Source: Lachnospiraceae bacterium UBA6987 (lineage in GTDB: Bacteria > Bacillota > Clostridia > Lachnospirales > Lachnospiraceae). Taken from it: a DNA stretch of 39,095 nucleotides. Made by a program: the position numbers and the translations under genes. Positions 1 through 6,469 of this stretch are shown in pieces. The notes under the pieces are model-generated. The model saw only the letters and a list, made by a program, of their open reading frames with translations, ran no database searches and was not told the origin of the DNA. The stretch lies in assembly GCA_002449955.1 (NCBI GenBank), contig DJYD01000006.1:1-39095 (forward strand), read 5' to 3'. Within the stretch, counting starts at the first letter, position 1. Every line of letters begins with the position of its first letter.

Positions 1-423
1 ATCGGCGGCACCAAATGCGGCGCCCTCTTCGGAGAGGCCGTGGTCATCCCTAAGCACGGCTTCATCCCGCATTTCTTCTCGATCATCAAGCAGCATGGCG
101 CGCTCCTTGCCAAGGGCCGCATCTGCGCCCTGCAGTTCGACGCCCTCTTTACGGACGGGCTGTATGACAGGATCGGCGAGACCGCCATCAAGGCTGCAGG
201 CCGCATCCGCAAAGCACTCGCAAACGCCGGTTATCAGGAAGCCTACCCTTCTCCCACCAACCAGATCTTCGTTCTGTTAGAAAAGGATAAAGCGAGGGTT
301 CTGGAAGAACAGGTAGAACTCAGCTTCACGGAAAGCGTGGACGAGACGCACTGCGTCATCCGTTTCGTTACCAGCTGGGCGACCACTGACGAAAATGTGG
401 ACCGCCTTATCGCATTGCTGTAA
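1..423 (+). CDS. ltaE: Threonine aldolase / beta-eliminating lyase, 3' part
   Basis: C-terminal 140 residues of a PLP-dependent fold-type I enzyme; the 5' end lies outside the window. The frame is open from base 1 and the first residues read IGGTKCG, matching the GGTK(N/C)G segment whose lysine binds pyridoxal phosphate in low-specificity L-threonine aldolases (known for the family: threonine or allo-threonine to glycine plus acetaldehyde). The rest is the small C-terminal domain, with SPTNQIF and a closing HCVIRFVTSWATT segment usual for clostridial members. The gene ends 29 bases before the next + gene, so the two are probably cotranscribed. Exact substrate cannot be decided from the fragment; other beta-eliminating lyases share these motifs. 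Confidence 0.85.
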   Translation: MGGTKCGALFGEAVVIPKHGFIPHFFSIIKQHGALLAKGRICALQFDALFTDGLYDRIGETAIKAAGRIRKALANAGYQEAYPSPTNQIFVLLEKDKARVLEEQVELSFTESVDETHCVIRFVTSWATTDENVDRLIALL

Positions 424-452
424 AAAACCTTACACCGAAAGGAAGAAAAACC

Positions 453-1304
453 ATGAAACGAGCCGACGGAATCAGACTCAGAAACGCTGACGTCATGTAC
501 CGCATCGCCAGCCACGTGATGGCTAAGCGCAGTGACTCCATGAATATGATCACGCTCAATATCCCGGCCGCGCCGATCCAGAGCTACCTGCGCGAGAAAA
601 GCCGGGAGGGCACGCCGATCAGCCACATGGCGGTCCTTATGGGCGGCTTTGTGCGTCTCATGGCAGAGTTTCCGGCCCTTAATCGCTTCATCATGAACAA
701 GGAGCCCTATGCCCGTAATGAGCTCGCCTACGGCATGGTCGTCATGGGTGCAAAGGCAGGGCAGGGCAAAGCCAACGAAGGCACCATGTCCAAGATCTTC
801 TTTGACCGTAATGACGATATCTTTGAGATCGAGCGGAAGATCGAGGAATATGTCGGGAAAAACCGTGACGGCGACAACGCGACCGAAGTTCTGATGAAGA
901 AGCTGACCTCCATACCGGGCGTCCTGCGCTTCGCCGTGAACATCATCAAATGGGCCGACAGGCATAATCTGCTGCCGAAGTCGATCATCGACGCGAGTCC
1001 CTTCCACTGCAGCATGGTTTTCACAAACCTCGCCAGCATCCGCACGAACCATATCTACCACCACGCCTATGATTTCGGCACCACCAGCATGGTGGTGGCT
1101 GCCGGAAACGCCCGCGAGATCCCGCGAAAACGGGGCGGCGAGATCATTTTTGAAAAATGCATTCCGCTCGGTGTGGTCATGGACGAGCGCATCTGCTCCG
1201 GCCATTACTTTGCAAACGCCTTCGCCCGCTACAGACAGTTCATGAAGGACCCGCACCTGCTCGAAGGTCCCGCGCCGCTCATCCTGGAAGATCCGGAGCT
1301 CTGA
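453..1304 (+). CDS. 2-oxoacid dehydrogenase E2-like protein (CAT fold), catalytic motif degenerate
   Basis: 283 residues, start ATG with AAAGGA upstream. It resembles the catalytic domain of dihydrolipoamide acyltransferases, a chloramphenicol-acetyltransferase-like trimer fold; visible segments are IASHVMAKRSDSMNMITLNIP near the N-terminus, ASPFHCSMVFTNLASI around residue 190 and the closing MDERICSGHYFANAFARY. It has no lipoyl or E1/E3-binding domain, and no E1 or E3 gene is nearby. In true E2 enzymes the last motif is DHRVxDG; here the acid/base His is Glu and the Asp is Ser, so ordinary acyl transfer to CoA is doubtful. Such stand-alone proteins are common in Clostridia and are usually annotated as E2 subunits. 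The function is unknown. It probably shares a transcript with the upstream aldolase. Confidence 0.75.
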   Translation: MKRADGIRLRNADVMYRIASHVMAKRSDSMNMITLNIPAAPIQSYLREKSREGTPISHMAVLMGGFVRLMAEFPALNRFIMNKEPYARNELAYGMVVMGAKAGQGKANEGTMSKIFFDRNDDIFEIERKIEEYVGKNRDGDNATEVLMKKLTSIPGVLRFAVNIIKWADRHNLLPKSIIDASPFHCSMVFTNLASIRTNHIYHHAYDFGTTSMVVAAGNAREIPRKRGGEIIFEKCIPLGVVMDERICSGHYFANAFARYRQFMKDPHLLEGPAPLILEDPEL

Positions 1305-1318
1305 GCTTCCCGAAAGAT

Positions 1319-1352
1319 AAAAACGGCACAGCCTTCATGGCCATGCCGTTTT
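1319..1352. terminator. Bidirectional terminator between convergent genes
   Basis: Inverted repeat AAAAACGGCA / TGCCGTTTT with an inner GCC/GGC pair around TTCAT. A-run on the left arm and T-run on the right arm allow termination from both sides, which fits its place between the + gene ending at 1304 and the - gene ending at 1375. Confidence 0.8.
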
Positions 1353-1374
1353 CCGGGATCGTGTCCGCCCCTCA

Positions 1375-2409
1375 TCAGAGAGACAGCAGCAAATAGGTCA
1401 CAAACGGAGCTAAAAACACCGCCCATCCGAGCAGGAAAAGCTTGATATGACGCTTTTCCAGGATGATCGCGGCAAATTCGCGGATCATCGCGCTCGGCCA
1501 GTAGTAGAAGGCCACCGGCGCGCCGATGCCGACGCAGTCGATCCCCTGCTTGCGGCAGTAGTACCAGGCGCGGTAAACGTGGTAGTTGCTGGTCACGAAG
1601 GCGAACTTTTTCCGTCCCGTCCGCCCGTCGATGATCGCCTTTGAATTCTTCAGATTTTCGTAGGTATTTCTCGACTGATCCTCTTCAATGATGTGCTCCG
1701 CCGGGATGCCGTGCTGCAGCAGGTAAAAATACATCGCGTCGGCTTCCGAGCAGGCTTCGTCGGGGCCGCGTCCGCCCGACGGAATAAGATAAGGCGGCGT
1801 TTTGTCCTTCCGGTAGACCTTCATGGCCTTTTCGATGCGGTTCGTGAGCAGCTTTCCGGGCGTCCCGTCCTTTTTCAGCGCGCAGCCAAGAATGACCACA
1901 TAATCAAAGTCACGGGAGTGCGGCACGATCTGGATGACCAGTGTATACAGCACAAAGGACAGAAACATCAATGAGCCGTAGAAGATGCTGATGCCGCACG
2001 CAAGGAAAATAATGAGCAGGGGCTCCGGCAGCTGCGCCCCCGCGAGAAGAGGAGACACGATCATGACTTCCCCGAGCAGGATCACGATTCCCAGCAGCAG
2101 GGGCAGGGCGTGCTTCATCGACTTCCCCTCTTTTTTCAGCATCTGGATCCCGTTGATCATCAGGAAAAACGGTACGATAAGCAGGGCAAACCCGATCAGT
2201 ACGAGTTCGCCCACCAGAACGGCTGGGTGGTGTTCATAGGTCAGAATTCCCACAAGCAGGACCGCAGCGACAAGAGCCGTCAGGAACACAAAGCAGTTCC
2301 TTAGGCGCGCCCGGGACCGGAGCATCAGGATCAGAAAGACGATCCAGAGCGCTGCGGTAAGCACTGCCGACAATACCAAAAAGATGGGGTTCTCAAATAA
2401 GGCATCCAT
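1375..2409 (-). CDS. YdcF-family (DUF218/SanA-like) membrane protein
   Basis: About 344 residues. The N-terminal half carries several hydrophobic segments (near residues 10-28, 38-55, 62-85, 103-125 and 132-160) and one more lies at the extreme C-terminus. Between them is a DUF218 domain: DYVVILGCALKKDGTPG, LIPSGGRGPDEACSEA, EDQSRNTYENL and VTSNYHVYRA are the usual conserved blocks. Known relatives (SanA, ElyC, YdcF) act at the envelope, affecting vancomycin resistance or peptidoglycan and polymer assembly; the chemistry is poorly known. I take ATG at 2409; a TTG two codons upstream is possible, and neither has a strong ribosome site. It lies downstream of rubrerythrin, separated by a strongly structured spacer, so it may have its own promoter. 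Confidence 0.8.
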   Translation of the reverse strand: MDALFENPIFLVLSAVLTAALWIVFLILMLRSRARLRNCFVFLTALVAAVLLVGILTYEHHPAVLVGELVLIGFALLIVPFFLMINGIQMLKKEGKSMKHALPLLLGIVILLGEVMIVSPLLAGAQLPEPLLIIFLACGISIFYGSLMFLSFVLYTLVIQIVPHSRDFDYVVILGCALKKDGTPGKLLTNRIEKAMKVYRKDKTPPYLIPSGGRGPDEACSEADAMYFYLLQHGIPAEHIIEEDQSRNTYENLKNSKAIIDGRTGRKKFAFVTSNYHVYRAWYYCRKQGIDCVGIGAPVAFYYWPSAMIREFAAIILEKRHIKLFLLGWAVFLAPFVTYLLLSL

Positions 2410-2424
2410 AGTCAATCAGAGTAA

Positions 2425-2538
2425 GCCCCTCAGCCGGGGCGAGATGCTTCGGGATACTTCGGAATACTTCGGCATACGCCCCGCAACCGGGGCAAAGCTT
2501 TCTCAGAGACGAAAAAAGTCTCTTCGAAAGCTTTCCCC
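2425..2538. repeat. Cluster of inverted and direct repeats downstream of rubrerythrin
   Basis: Two near-identical hairpins, GCCCC-TCAGCC-GGGGC (2425-2440) and GCCCC-GCAACC-GGGGC (2478-2493), flank three copies of an ATACTTCGG-like 9-mer. The second is followed by a large palindrome to 2538: outer arms GGGGCAAAGCTTTC and GAAAGCTTTCCCC, inner arms AGAGAC and GTCTCT, loop of A residues. Read on the minus strand the inner hairpin loop is T-rich. It may terminate rubrerythrin transcription and/or be a mobile repeat. Confidence 0.6.
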
Positions 2539-2574
2539 GGCCTGCTCGGCGATCTGCTCTTCAGATATCGGGAA

Positions 2575-3117
2575 TCAATAATTCTCCGCGCTGATCTCGA
2601 AATAGCTCTGGGGATGATTGCAGACGGGGCAGACCTCGGGGGCGGCGGTGCCGACCACGATGTGGCCGCAGTTGCGGCATTCCCAGACCTTGACCTCACT
2701 CTTGGCAAAGACTTCTTGCATCTCAATGTTTTTCAGCAGGGCGCGGTAGCGTTCCTCGTGACGTTTTTCGATGGCAGCGACGCCGCGGAATTTCTTCGCA
2801 AGCTCCGGGAAGCCCTCTTCCTCGGCGGTCTTAGCGAAGCCCTCGTACATATCGGTCCATTCATAGTTTTCGCCCTCGGCCGCAGCCGCCAGGTTCTCCG
2901 CCGTGCTGCCCACGCCGCCGGTCAATTCCTTGTACCAGAGTTTCGCGTGCTCCTTCTCATTGTCCGCCGTCTTCAGAAAGATCTCGGCGATCTGTTCAAA
3001 GCCGTCCTTTTTGGCCTTTGAGGCAAACCAGGTGTATTTATTGCGCGCTTCGGATTCGCCGGCAAGCGCTGCCTGCAGGTTCTTCTCAGTCTGTGTTCCG
3101 GAATACTTGTTAGTCAT
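2575..3117 (-). CDS. rbr: Rubrerythrin
   Basis: 180 residues from the ATG at 3117, chosen because AAGGAGG lies nine bases upstream; an in-frame upstream start lacks such a site. Residues 1-140 are a ferritin-like four-helix domain with diiron ligands visible in ESEARNKYTWFA, NEKEHAKLW, and EKRHEERYR. The C-terminal rubredoxin-like domain has two CxxC pairs, CRNCG and CPVCNHP, to bind a single iron. Rubrerythrins reduce hydrogen peroxide to water in the cytoplasm of anaerobes with electrons from rubredoxin or NADH systems. It follows the copper ATPase gene by about 70 bases on the same strand; copper and peroxide stress often go together, but no shared regulation is proven here. Confidence 0.95.
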   Translation of the reverse strand: MTNKYSGTQTEKNLQAALAGESEARNKYTWFASKAKKDGFEQIAEIFLKTADNEKEHAKLWYKELTGGVGSTAENLAAAAEGENYEWTDMYEGFAKTAEEEGFPELAKKFRGVAAIEKRHEERYRALLKNIEMQEVFAKSEVKVWECRNCGHIVVGTAAPEVCPVCNHPQSYFEISAENY

Positions 3118-3190
3118 TGTATATGCCTCCTTAATTGTTATCTCTGATTGTACGTGCAACCTTCATTTTTGTAAAGATATACACTTATTC

Positions 3191-3400
3191 TTATGCCTTT
3201 CCGACAAATTCGTAGCCGGCGCCTTCGACGGCCTTCTTCAGCTCGGCTTCGGCAACCTCCTTGCTCAGCGTAAGCTCCACCTTGCCGGCGGTATGATCCG
3301 CAGCCGCAGCCTCCACGCCGTCCAGCGCTTCCAGTGCGTTCTTCACATGCATCTCGCAGTGCATGCACATCATTCCGTTCACATTGATGGTTTCTTTCAT
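3191..3400 (-). CDS. Predicted internal-start CopZ-like copper chaperone, in frame with copA
   Basis: 69 residues that coincide with the last domain of CopA. The in-frame ATG at 3400 is preceded by AAAAGGAGGA with a spacing of seven bases, a stronger ribosome site than that of copA itself. The product would begin MKETINVNGMMCMHC and be a complete heavy-metal-associated domain of the CopZ size. Thus the locus can give both a CopA-CopZ fusion and free CopZ. Known parallel: Escherichia coli copA also yields a short CopZ-like chaperone, though there by a programmed frameshift from the 5' end. Whether the internal start is used is inference; the ribosome site could also be a relic of a former copA-copZ gene pair that lost its stop. 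Confidence 0.55.
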   Translation of the reverse strand: MKETINVNGMMCMHCEMHVKNALEALDGVEAAAADHTAGKVELTLSKEVAEAELKKAVEGAGYEFVGKA

Positions 3401-5749
3401 GGGTTCATCCTCCTTTTGGATCGTTTTGTTATTATCTTCCGGCTCTGCCTTCGCGCGGCGTCTCATGGGCCTGTCATGCGAGGCGTCATGGAGTTTTACC
3501 AGGTTCAGCCGCAGTGCGTTCATGCATACCGTGAAGCTGGAAAGCGACATGGCCGCGGCGCCCCACATGGGATTGATGGTGATGCCCTTATAGAGCCCGG
3601 CCGCCATGGGGATCAGGATCACGTTGTAGGCGAAAGCCCAGAACAGATTCTCGTGGATGTTCGCAAGCGTCTTTCGCGAGAGACGAACGGCTGCGGAGAC
3701 GTCCGAAAGCTTCGAATTCATGAGTACCACGTCCGCCGAGTCGATGGCCACGTCCGTGCCCGCGCCGATGGCGATGCCGGTATCCGCTCTTGTAAGGGCC
3801 GGGGCGTCATTGATGCCGTCGCCGACCATGGCGGTCTTTCCTCTCTCCATGAGCCCGCGGATGACCGCTTCCTTGCCCTCCGGCAGCACACCTGCGATCA
3901 CACGGTCCACGCCTGCCTCGCGGCCGATCGCGGCCGCGGTCTTTTCGTTGTCGCCGGTCAGCATGACCACCTCGATGCCCATGTTCTTCAGTTCGGAAAC
4001 GGCCTGCGCAGAGTCTGCCTTGATCACGTCGGCGACCGCGATGAGGCCGAGCAGTCTGTTATCCTCCGCAAAGAAAAGCGGCGTTTTTCCTTCTTCCGCA
4101 AGCGCATCTTCTCTCACGCGCAGCGCCTCCGGGACCGCCAGCTTCGAGGCAATGTATTTGCCCGAGCCGCCCCGCAGCAGGCGTCCGCCGAGACGGGCCT
4201 GAAGGCCATTTCCCGGCAGTGCTTCAAAGTCCGTGACCTCAGGCGCCGTAAGCTTTTCCGCCTCCGCGTGCTCCGCCACGGCACGTGCGAGCGGGTGCTC
4301 GCTTTTTACTTCCAGTGAAAACGCTTTAACTAAAAGTTCATGCTCATCCGAGCCCTCCGCCGGCACGATATCCGTTACCTTCGGTCTGCCTTCGGTAATG
4401 GTCCCGGTCTTGTCGAGGGCTACGATCTGCACGCGGCCGGCATTTTCAAGCGCTTCCGAGGTCTTGAACAGGATCCCGTTCTTTGCACCAACGCCGTTTC
4501 CGACCATGATGGCAACCGGCGTGGCAAGCCCGAGCGCGCAGGGGCAGGAAATGACGAGCACGCTGATGGCCCGTTCCAGGGCATAAGCGGTCTCACGGCC
4601 CGCAAGCAGCCAGATGACAAGAACGATGAGTGCAATCCCGATCACCACCGGAACGAATACGCCCGCCACCTTATCCGCAATGCGGGCGATGGGCGCCTTT
4701 GTTGCCGCGGCGCCTTCCACCATACGGATGATCTGCGCAAAGGTCGTATCTTCTCCCACCTTTGCGGCGCGTCCCTTCAGGTACCCGGAGCGGTTGATCG
4801 TCGCGGCGCTTAAGGTATCGCCCGGCTCCTTATCCACCGGCACGGATTCTCCCGTGAGCGCGCTTTCATCCACAGCGCCGCTGCCCTCGATAAGGATCCC
4901 GTCCACGGGGATCGCCTCGCCGGGCTTCACCACGAAGATATCGTTCTCTCTGACCTCGTCGATATCGACCTCGGAGAGCACGCCGTCCCGCTCGATGACG
5001 GCCGTTCTCGGCGCCATCTTCATCAGGCTCTTCAAGGCGTCGGTCGTGCGGCCTTTCGACATCGCCTCCAGGGTCTTGCCGACCGTGATGAGCGCGGGGA
5101 TCATGGCAGCCGATTCAAAATAGAGCTGATCGTGATACAGCGTCATCAAATCCGCGTTCGGCGTGCCGTTCGTGACCATGACCGTCATCTTTAACAGCAC
5201 ATACAGCGACCAGCCGCAGGAAACGCCGGAGCCAAGCGCGACCAGCGCGTCCATGTTCGGCGCACGGTGCAGGAGCGATCTTCCTCCCGAGATAAAAAAG
5301 GCGCGGTTGATCGCCATGACGATGAGGGCAAGCAGCATCTGAATGATGCCGAGCCCGATGTGGTTGTGGGCAAGGAAGCCCGGCAGCGGGAAGTCTAACA
5401 TGTTGTGTCCCATGGTGATGTACATGAGAACGCAGAGTACGATGACAGACCACAGCAGCCTTTTTTTAAGCTTCGGCGTCTCGCGGTCAACGAGCGCGTC
5501 TTCCGATTCTTTTAAACGCTGCGAGGCACTTCCGCTCTTTTCCTTTTCGCCGCCTTTTACCGCGGCGCCGTAACCCGCCTTTTCCACCGCGCTGATAATA
5601 GCGGCATCCTCTGCGCTCCCCTCCACCGACATGGAGTTCGTCAGGAGCGATACCGCCACCTTCTCCACGCCGGGGACCGCGCTTACGGCCTTCTCCACAT
5701 GAGCCTGGCAGGCAGCGCAGCTCATGCCCGTGACTGTATATTGTTTCAT
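3191..5749 (-). CDS. copA: Copper-exporting P1B-1 ATPase CopA with fused C-terminal CopZ-like domain
   Basis: 852 residues from ATG 5749 (AAAGGA upstream); an in-frame ATG five codons earlier is less likely. Order: N-terminal heavy-metal-associated domain with GMSCAAC (Cys 11 and 14), membrane segments, TGES actuator loop, transport motif CPC at 402-404, phosphorylated Asp 446 in DKTGT, TGDN and GDGINDAP nucleotide and hinge motifs, then YN and MxxSS in the last two helices, which mark the Cu(I) class. After a charged linker, residues 784-852 form a second metal domain (GMMCMHC). Most CopA proteins carry such domains only at the N-terminus. It pumps cytosolic Cu(I) outward. It lies about 150 bases downstream of csoR in the same direction and is most likely in that copper-induced operon. 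Confidence 0.95.
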   Translation of the reverse strand: MKQYTVTGMSCAACQAHVEKAVSAVPGVEKVAVSLLTNSMSVEGSAEDAAIISAVEKAGYGAAVKGGEKEKSGSASQRLKESEDALVDRETPKLKKRLLWSVIVLCVLMYITMGHNMLDFPLPGFLAHNHIGLGIIQMLLALIVMAINRAFFISGGRSLLHRAPNMDALVALGSGVSCGWSLYVLLKMTVMVTNGTPNADLMTLYHDQLYFESAAMIPALITVGKTLEAMSKGRTTDALKSLMKMAPRTAVIERDGVLSEVDIDEVRENDIFVVKPGEAIPVDGILIEGSGAVDESALTGESVPVDKEPGDTLSAATINRSGYLKGRAAKVGEDTTFAQIIRMVEGAAATKAPIARIADKVAGVFVPVVIGIALIVLVIWLLAGRETAYALERAISVLVISCPCALGLATPVAIMVGNGVGAKNGILFKTSEALENAGRVQIVALDKTGTITEGRPKVTDIVPAEGSDEHELLVKAFSLEVKSEHPLARAVAEHAEAEKLTAPEVTDFEALPGNGLQARLGGRLLRGGSGKYIASKLAVPEALRVREDALAEEGKTPLFFAEDNRLLGLIAVADVIKADSAQAVSELKNMGIEVVMLTGDNEKTAAAIGREAGVDRVIAGVLPEGKEAVIRGLMERGKTAMVGDGINDAPALTRADTGIAIGAGTDVAIDSADVVLMNSKLSDVSAAVRLSRKTLANIHENLFWAFAYNVILIPMAAGLYKGITINPMWGAAAMSLSSFTVCMNALRLNLVKLHDASHDRPMRRRAKAEPEDNNKTIQKEDEPMKETINVNGMMCMHCEMHVKNALEALDGVEAAAADHTAGKVELTLSKEVAEAELKKAVEGAGYEFVGKA
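3408..3417 (-). promoter_or_regulatory. Strong internal ribosome binding site inside copA
   Basis: Minus-strand AAAAGGAGGA, seven bases before an in-frame ATG at 3400. It decides the predicted free CopZ-like start. Confidence 0.6.
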
Positions 5750-5761
5750 AGTTGTTCCTTT

Positions 5762-5890
5762 CATGCCTTCCCCTTTAGGTAAGCGACGGCCTGCGGATCA
5801 AGCCACATGGCGTAGAGACGCAGCTGCCGGAGCTTATACAGAGGAGGAAGGTGTCACGCAAAGCGTGACGGATGAGGTTTGTCAAGCTTG
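5762..5890. repeat. Dispersed palindromic element, copy 1
   Basis: Starts with GCCTTCCCCTT and ends with AGGAAGGTGTCACGC, AAAGCGTGACGGATGAGG. The same building blocks recur at 16115-16262: the GCCTTCCCCTT end, a hairpin on GTCACG/CGTGAC and the GATGAGG tail. It occupies the csoR-copA spacer. Short mosaic elements of this kind are scattered in genomes of gut Firmicutes; no coding capacity is evident. Confidence 0.6.
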
Positions 5891-5898
5891 TCTCTTAT

Positions 5899-6246
5899 TT
5901 ATCTCATCAGCTTCTGAAGCACTCTGCAGAGCTCGTCGATCGTTTCATCTTTTCCTTCGCGGATATCCTCCGCCACACAGCTTTTGATGTGGCAGGCTAA
6001 AAGCTGCTTGTTGAAGCTATTCAGGGCGCTTGTCGCCGCCGACACCTGCACCAGTATATCCGGGCAGTAAGCATCCGCTTCCACCATCTTTTCGATGCCG
6101 CGGATCTGGCCTTCCACCTTGCGCAGGCGGGTCAGCAGCGCCTTCTGTTCCTCTTCCGTCCGTTTCTTATGCCGCGCGCCGCAGTGGGGGCACGCAGGCT
6201 CTGTATCATCTTCCATGATCTCCATCTGTTCCTTCAGATCTGTCAT
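5899..6246 (-). CDS. csoR: CsoR-type copper-sensing repressor
   Basis: 115 residues from ATG 6246, chosen for GGAGGAGGAAA just upstream; the open frame goes on further 5' but through the promoter. The helical DUF156 fold is visible (LLTRLRKVEGQIRGIEKMV). Copper ligands are Cys61, His86 and Cys90, with spacings of 25 and 29 that equal those of the founding CsoR (Cys36, His61, Cys65). An N-terminal CPHCGARHK segment adds two cysteines, as in many clostridial members. Apo-CsoR binds DNA and Cu(I) binding releases it. Two matching 17-bp operators lie in its own promoter region, and copA follows in the same direction, so this is an autoregulated copper efflux operon. Confidence 0.93.
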   Translation of the reverse strand: MTDLKEQMEIMEDDTEPACPHCGARHKKRTEEEQKALLTRLRKVEGQIRGIEKMVEADAYCPDILVQVSAATSALNSFNKQLLACHIKSCVAEDIREGKDETIDELCRVLQKLMR

Positions 6247-6288
6247 GCTTTCCTCCTCCGTATCCCGGGCTTTCCCTGGAGATGATAT

Positions 6289-6305
6289 ATACCCCGCCAG
6301 GGTAT
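6289..6305. promoter_or_regulatory. CsoR operator, proximal
   Basis: ATACCCCGCCAGGGTAT, a 17-bp GC-centred pseudo-palindrome with ATACCC/GGGTAT arms. It lies in the leader just downstream of the predicted csoR start site. CsoR sites are typically of the form TACCCC-n-GGGTA. Confidence 0.75.
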
Positions 6306-6319
6306 CTTTCTCTGACATC

Positions 6320-6348
6320 TTTATATACCCCCGCCCGGTATTTGTCAA
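6320..6348 (-). promoter_or_regulatory. csoR-copA promoter
   Basis: On the minus strand TTGACA (6348-6343), 17 bases, TATAAA (6325-6320). A near-perfect sigma-A promoter whose spacer is filled by the distal CsoR operator. Confidence 0.85.
6325..6341. promoter_or_regulatory. CsoR operator, distal (inside promoter spacer)
   Basis: ATACCCCCGCCCGGTAT, same 17-bp length and ATACC/GGTAT arms as the proximal site, 36 bases away. Binding here would block RNA polymerase directly. Confidence 0.75.
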
Positions 6349-6413
6349 GGCCTTTCTTTTCTCTTTTCCCTTTTGCCGACGGATCCTCCGGCTTTCCCGG
6401 TACACAAAGAAAA

Positions 6414-6447
6414 GGTGCTGCGCGGAACATGAGTTTCCGGCAGCACC
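6414..6447 (-). terminator. Terminator of proS
   Basis: Stem GGTGCTGC-CGGAA / TTCCG-GCAGCACC. Read on the minus strand it follows proS by about 20 bases and is trailed by TTTTCTTT. Confidence 0.85.
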
Positions 6448-6469
6448 CTTCCAGGCTTGTTCTTTTTTC

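Noticed and set aside
243..1256. 337-codon - strand frame
   Set aside because: Antisense to the aldolase and E2-like genes; His/Asp-rich composition typical of a shadow frame.
2903..4318. 471-codon + strand frame
   Set aside because: Lies opposite rubrerythrin and copA; translation has no family motifs and is explained by GC-rich antisense codons.
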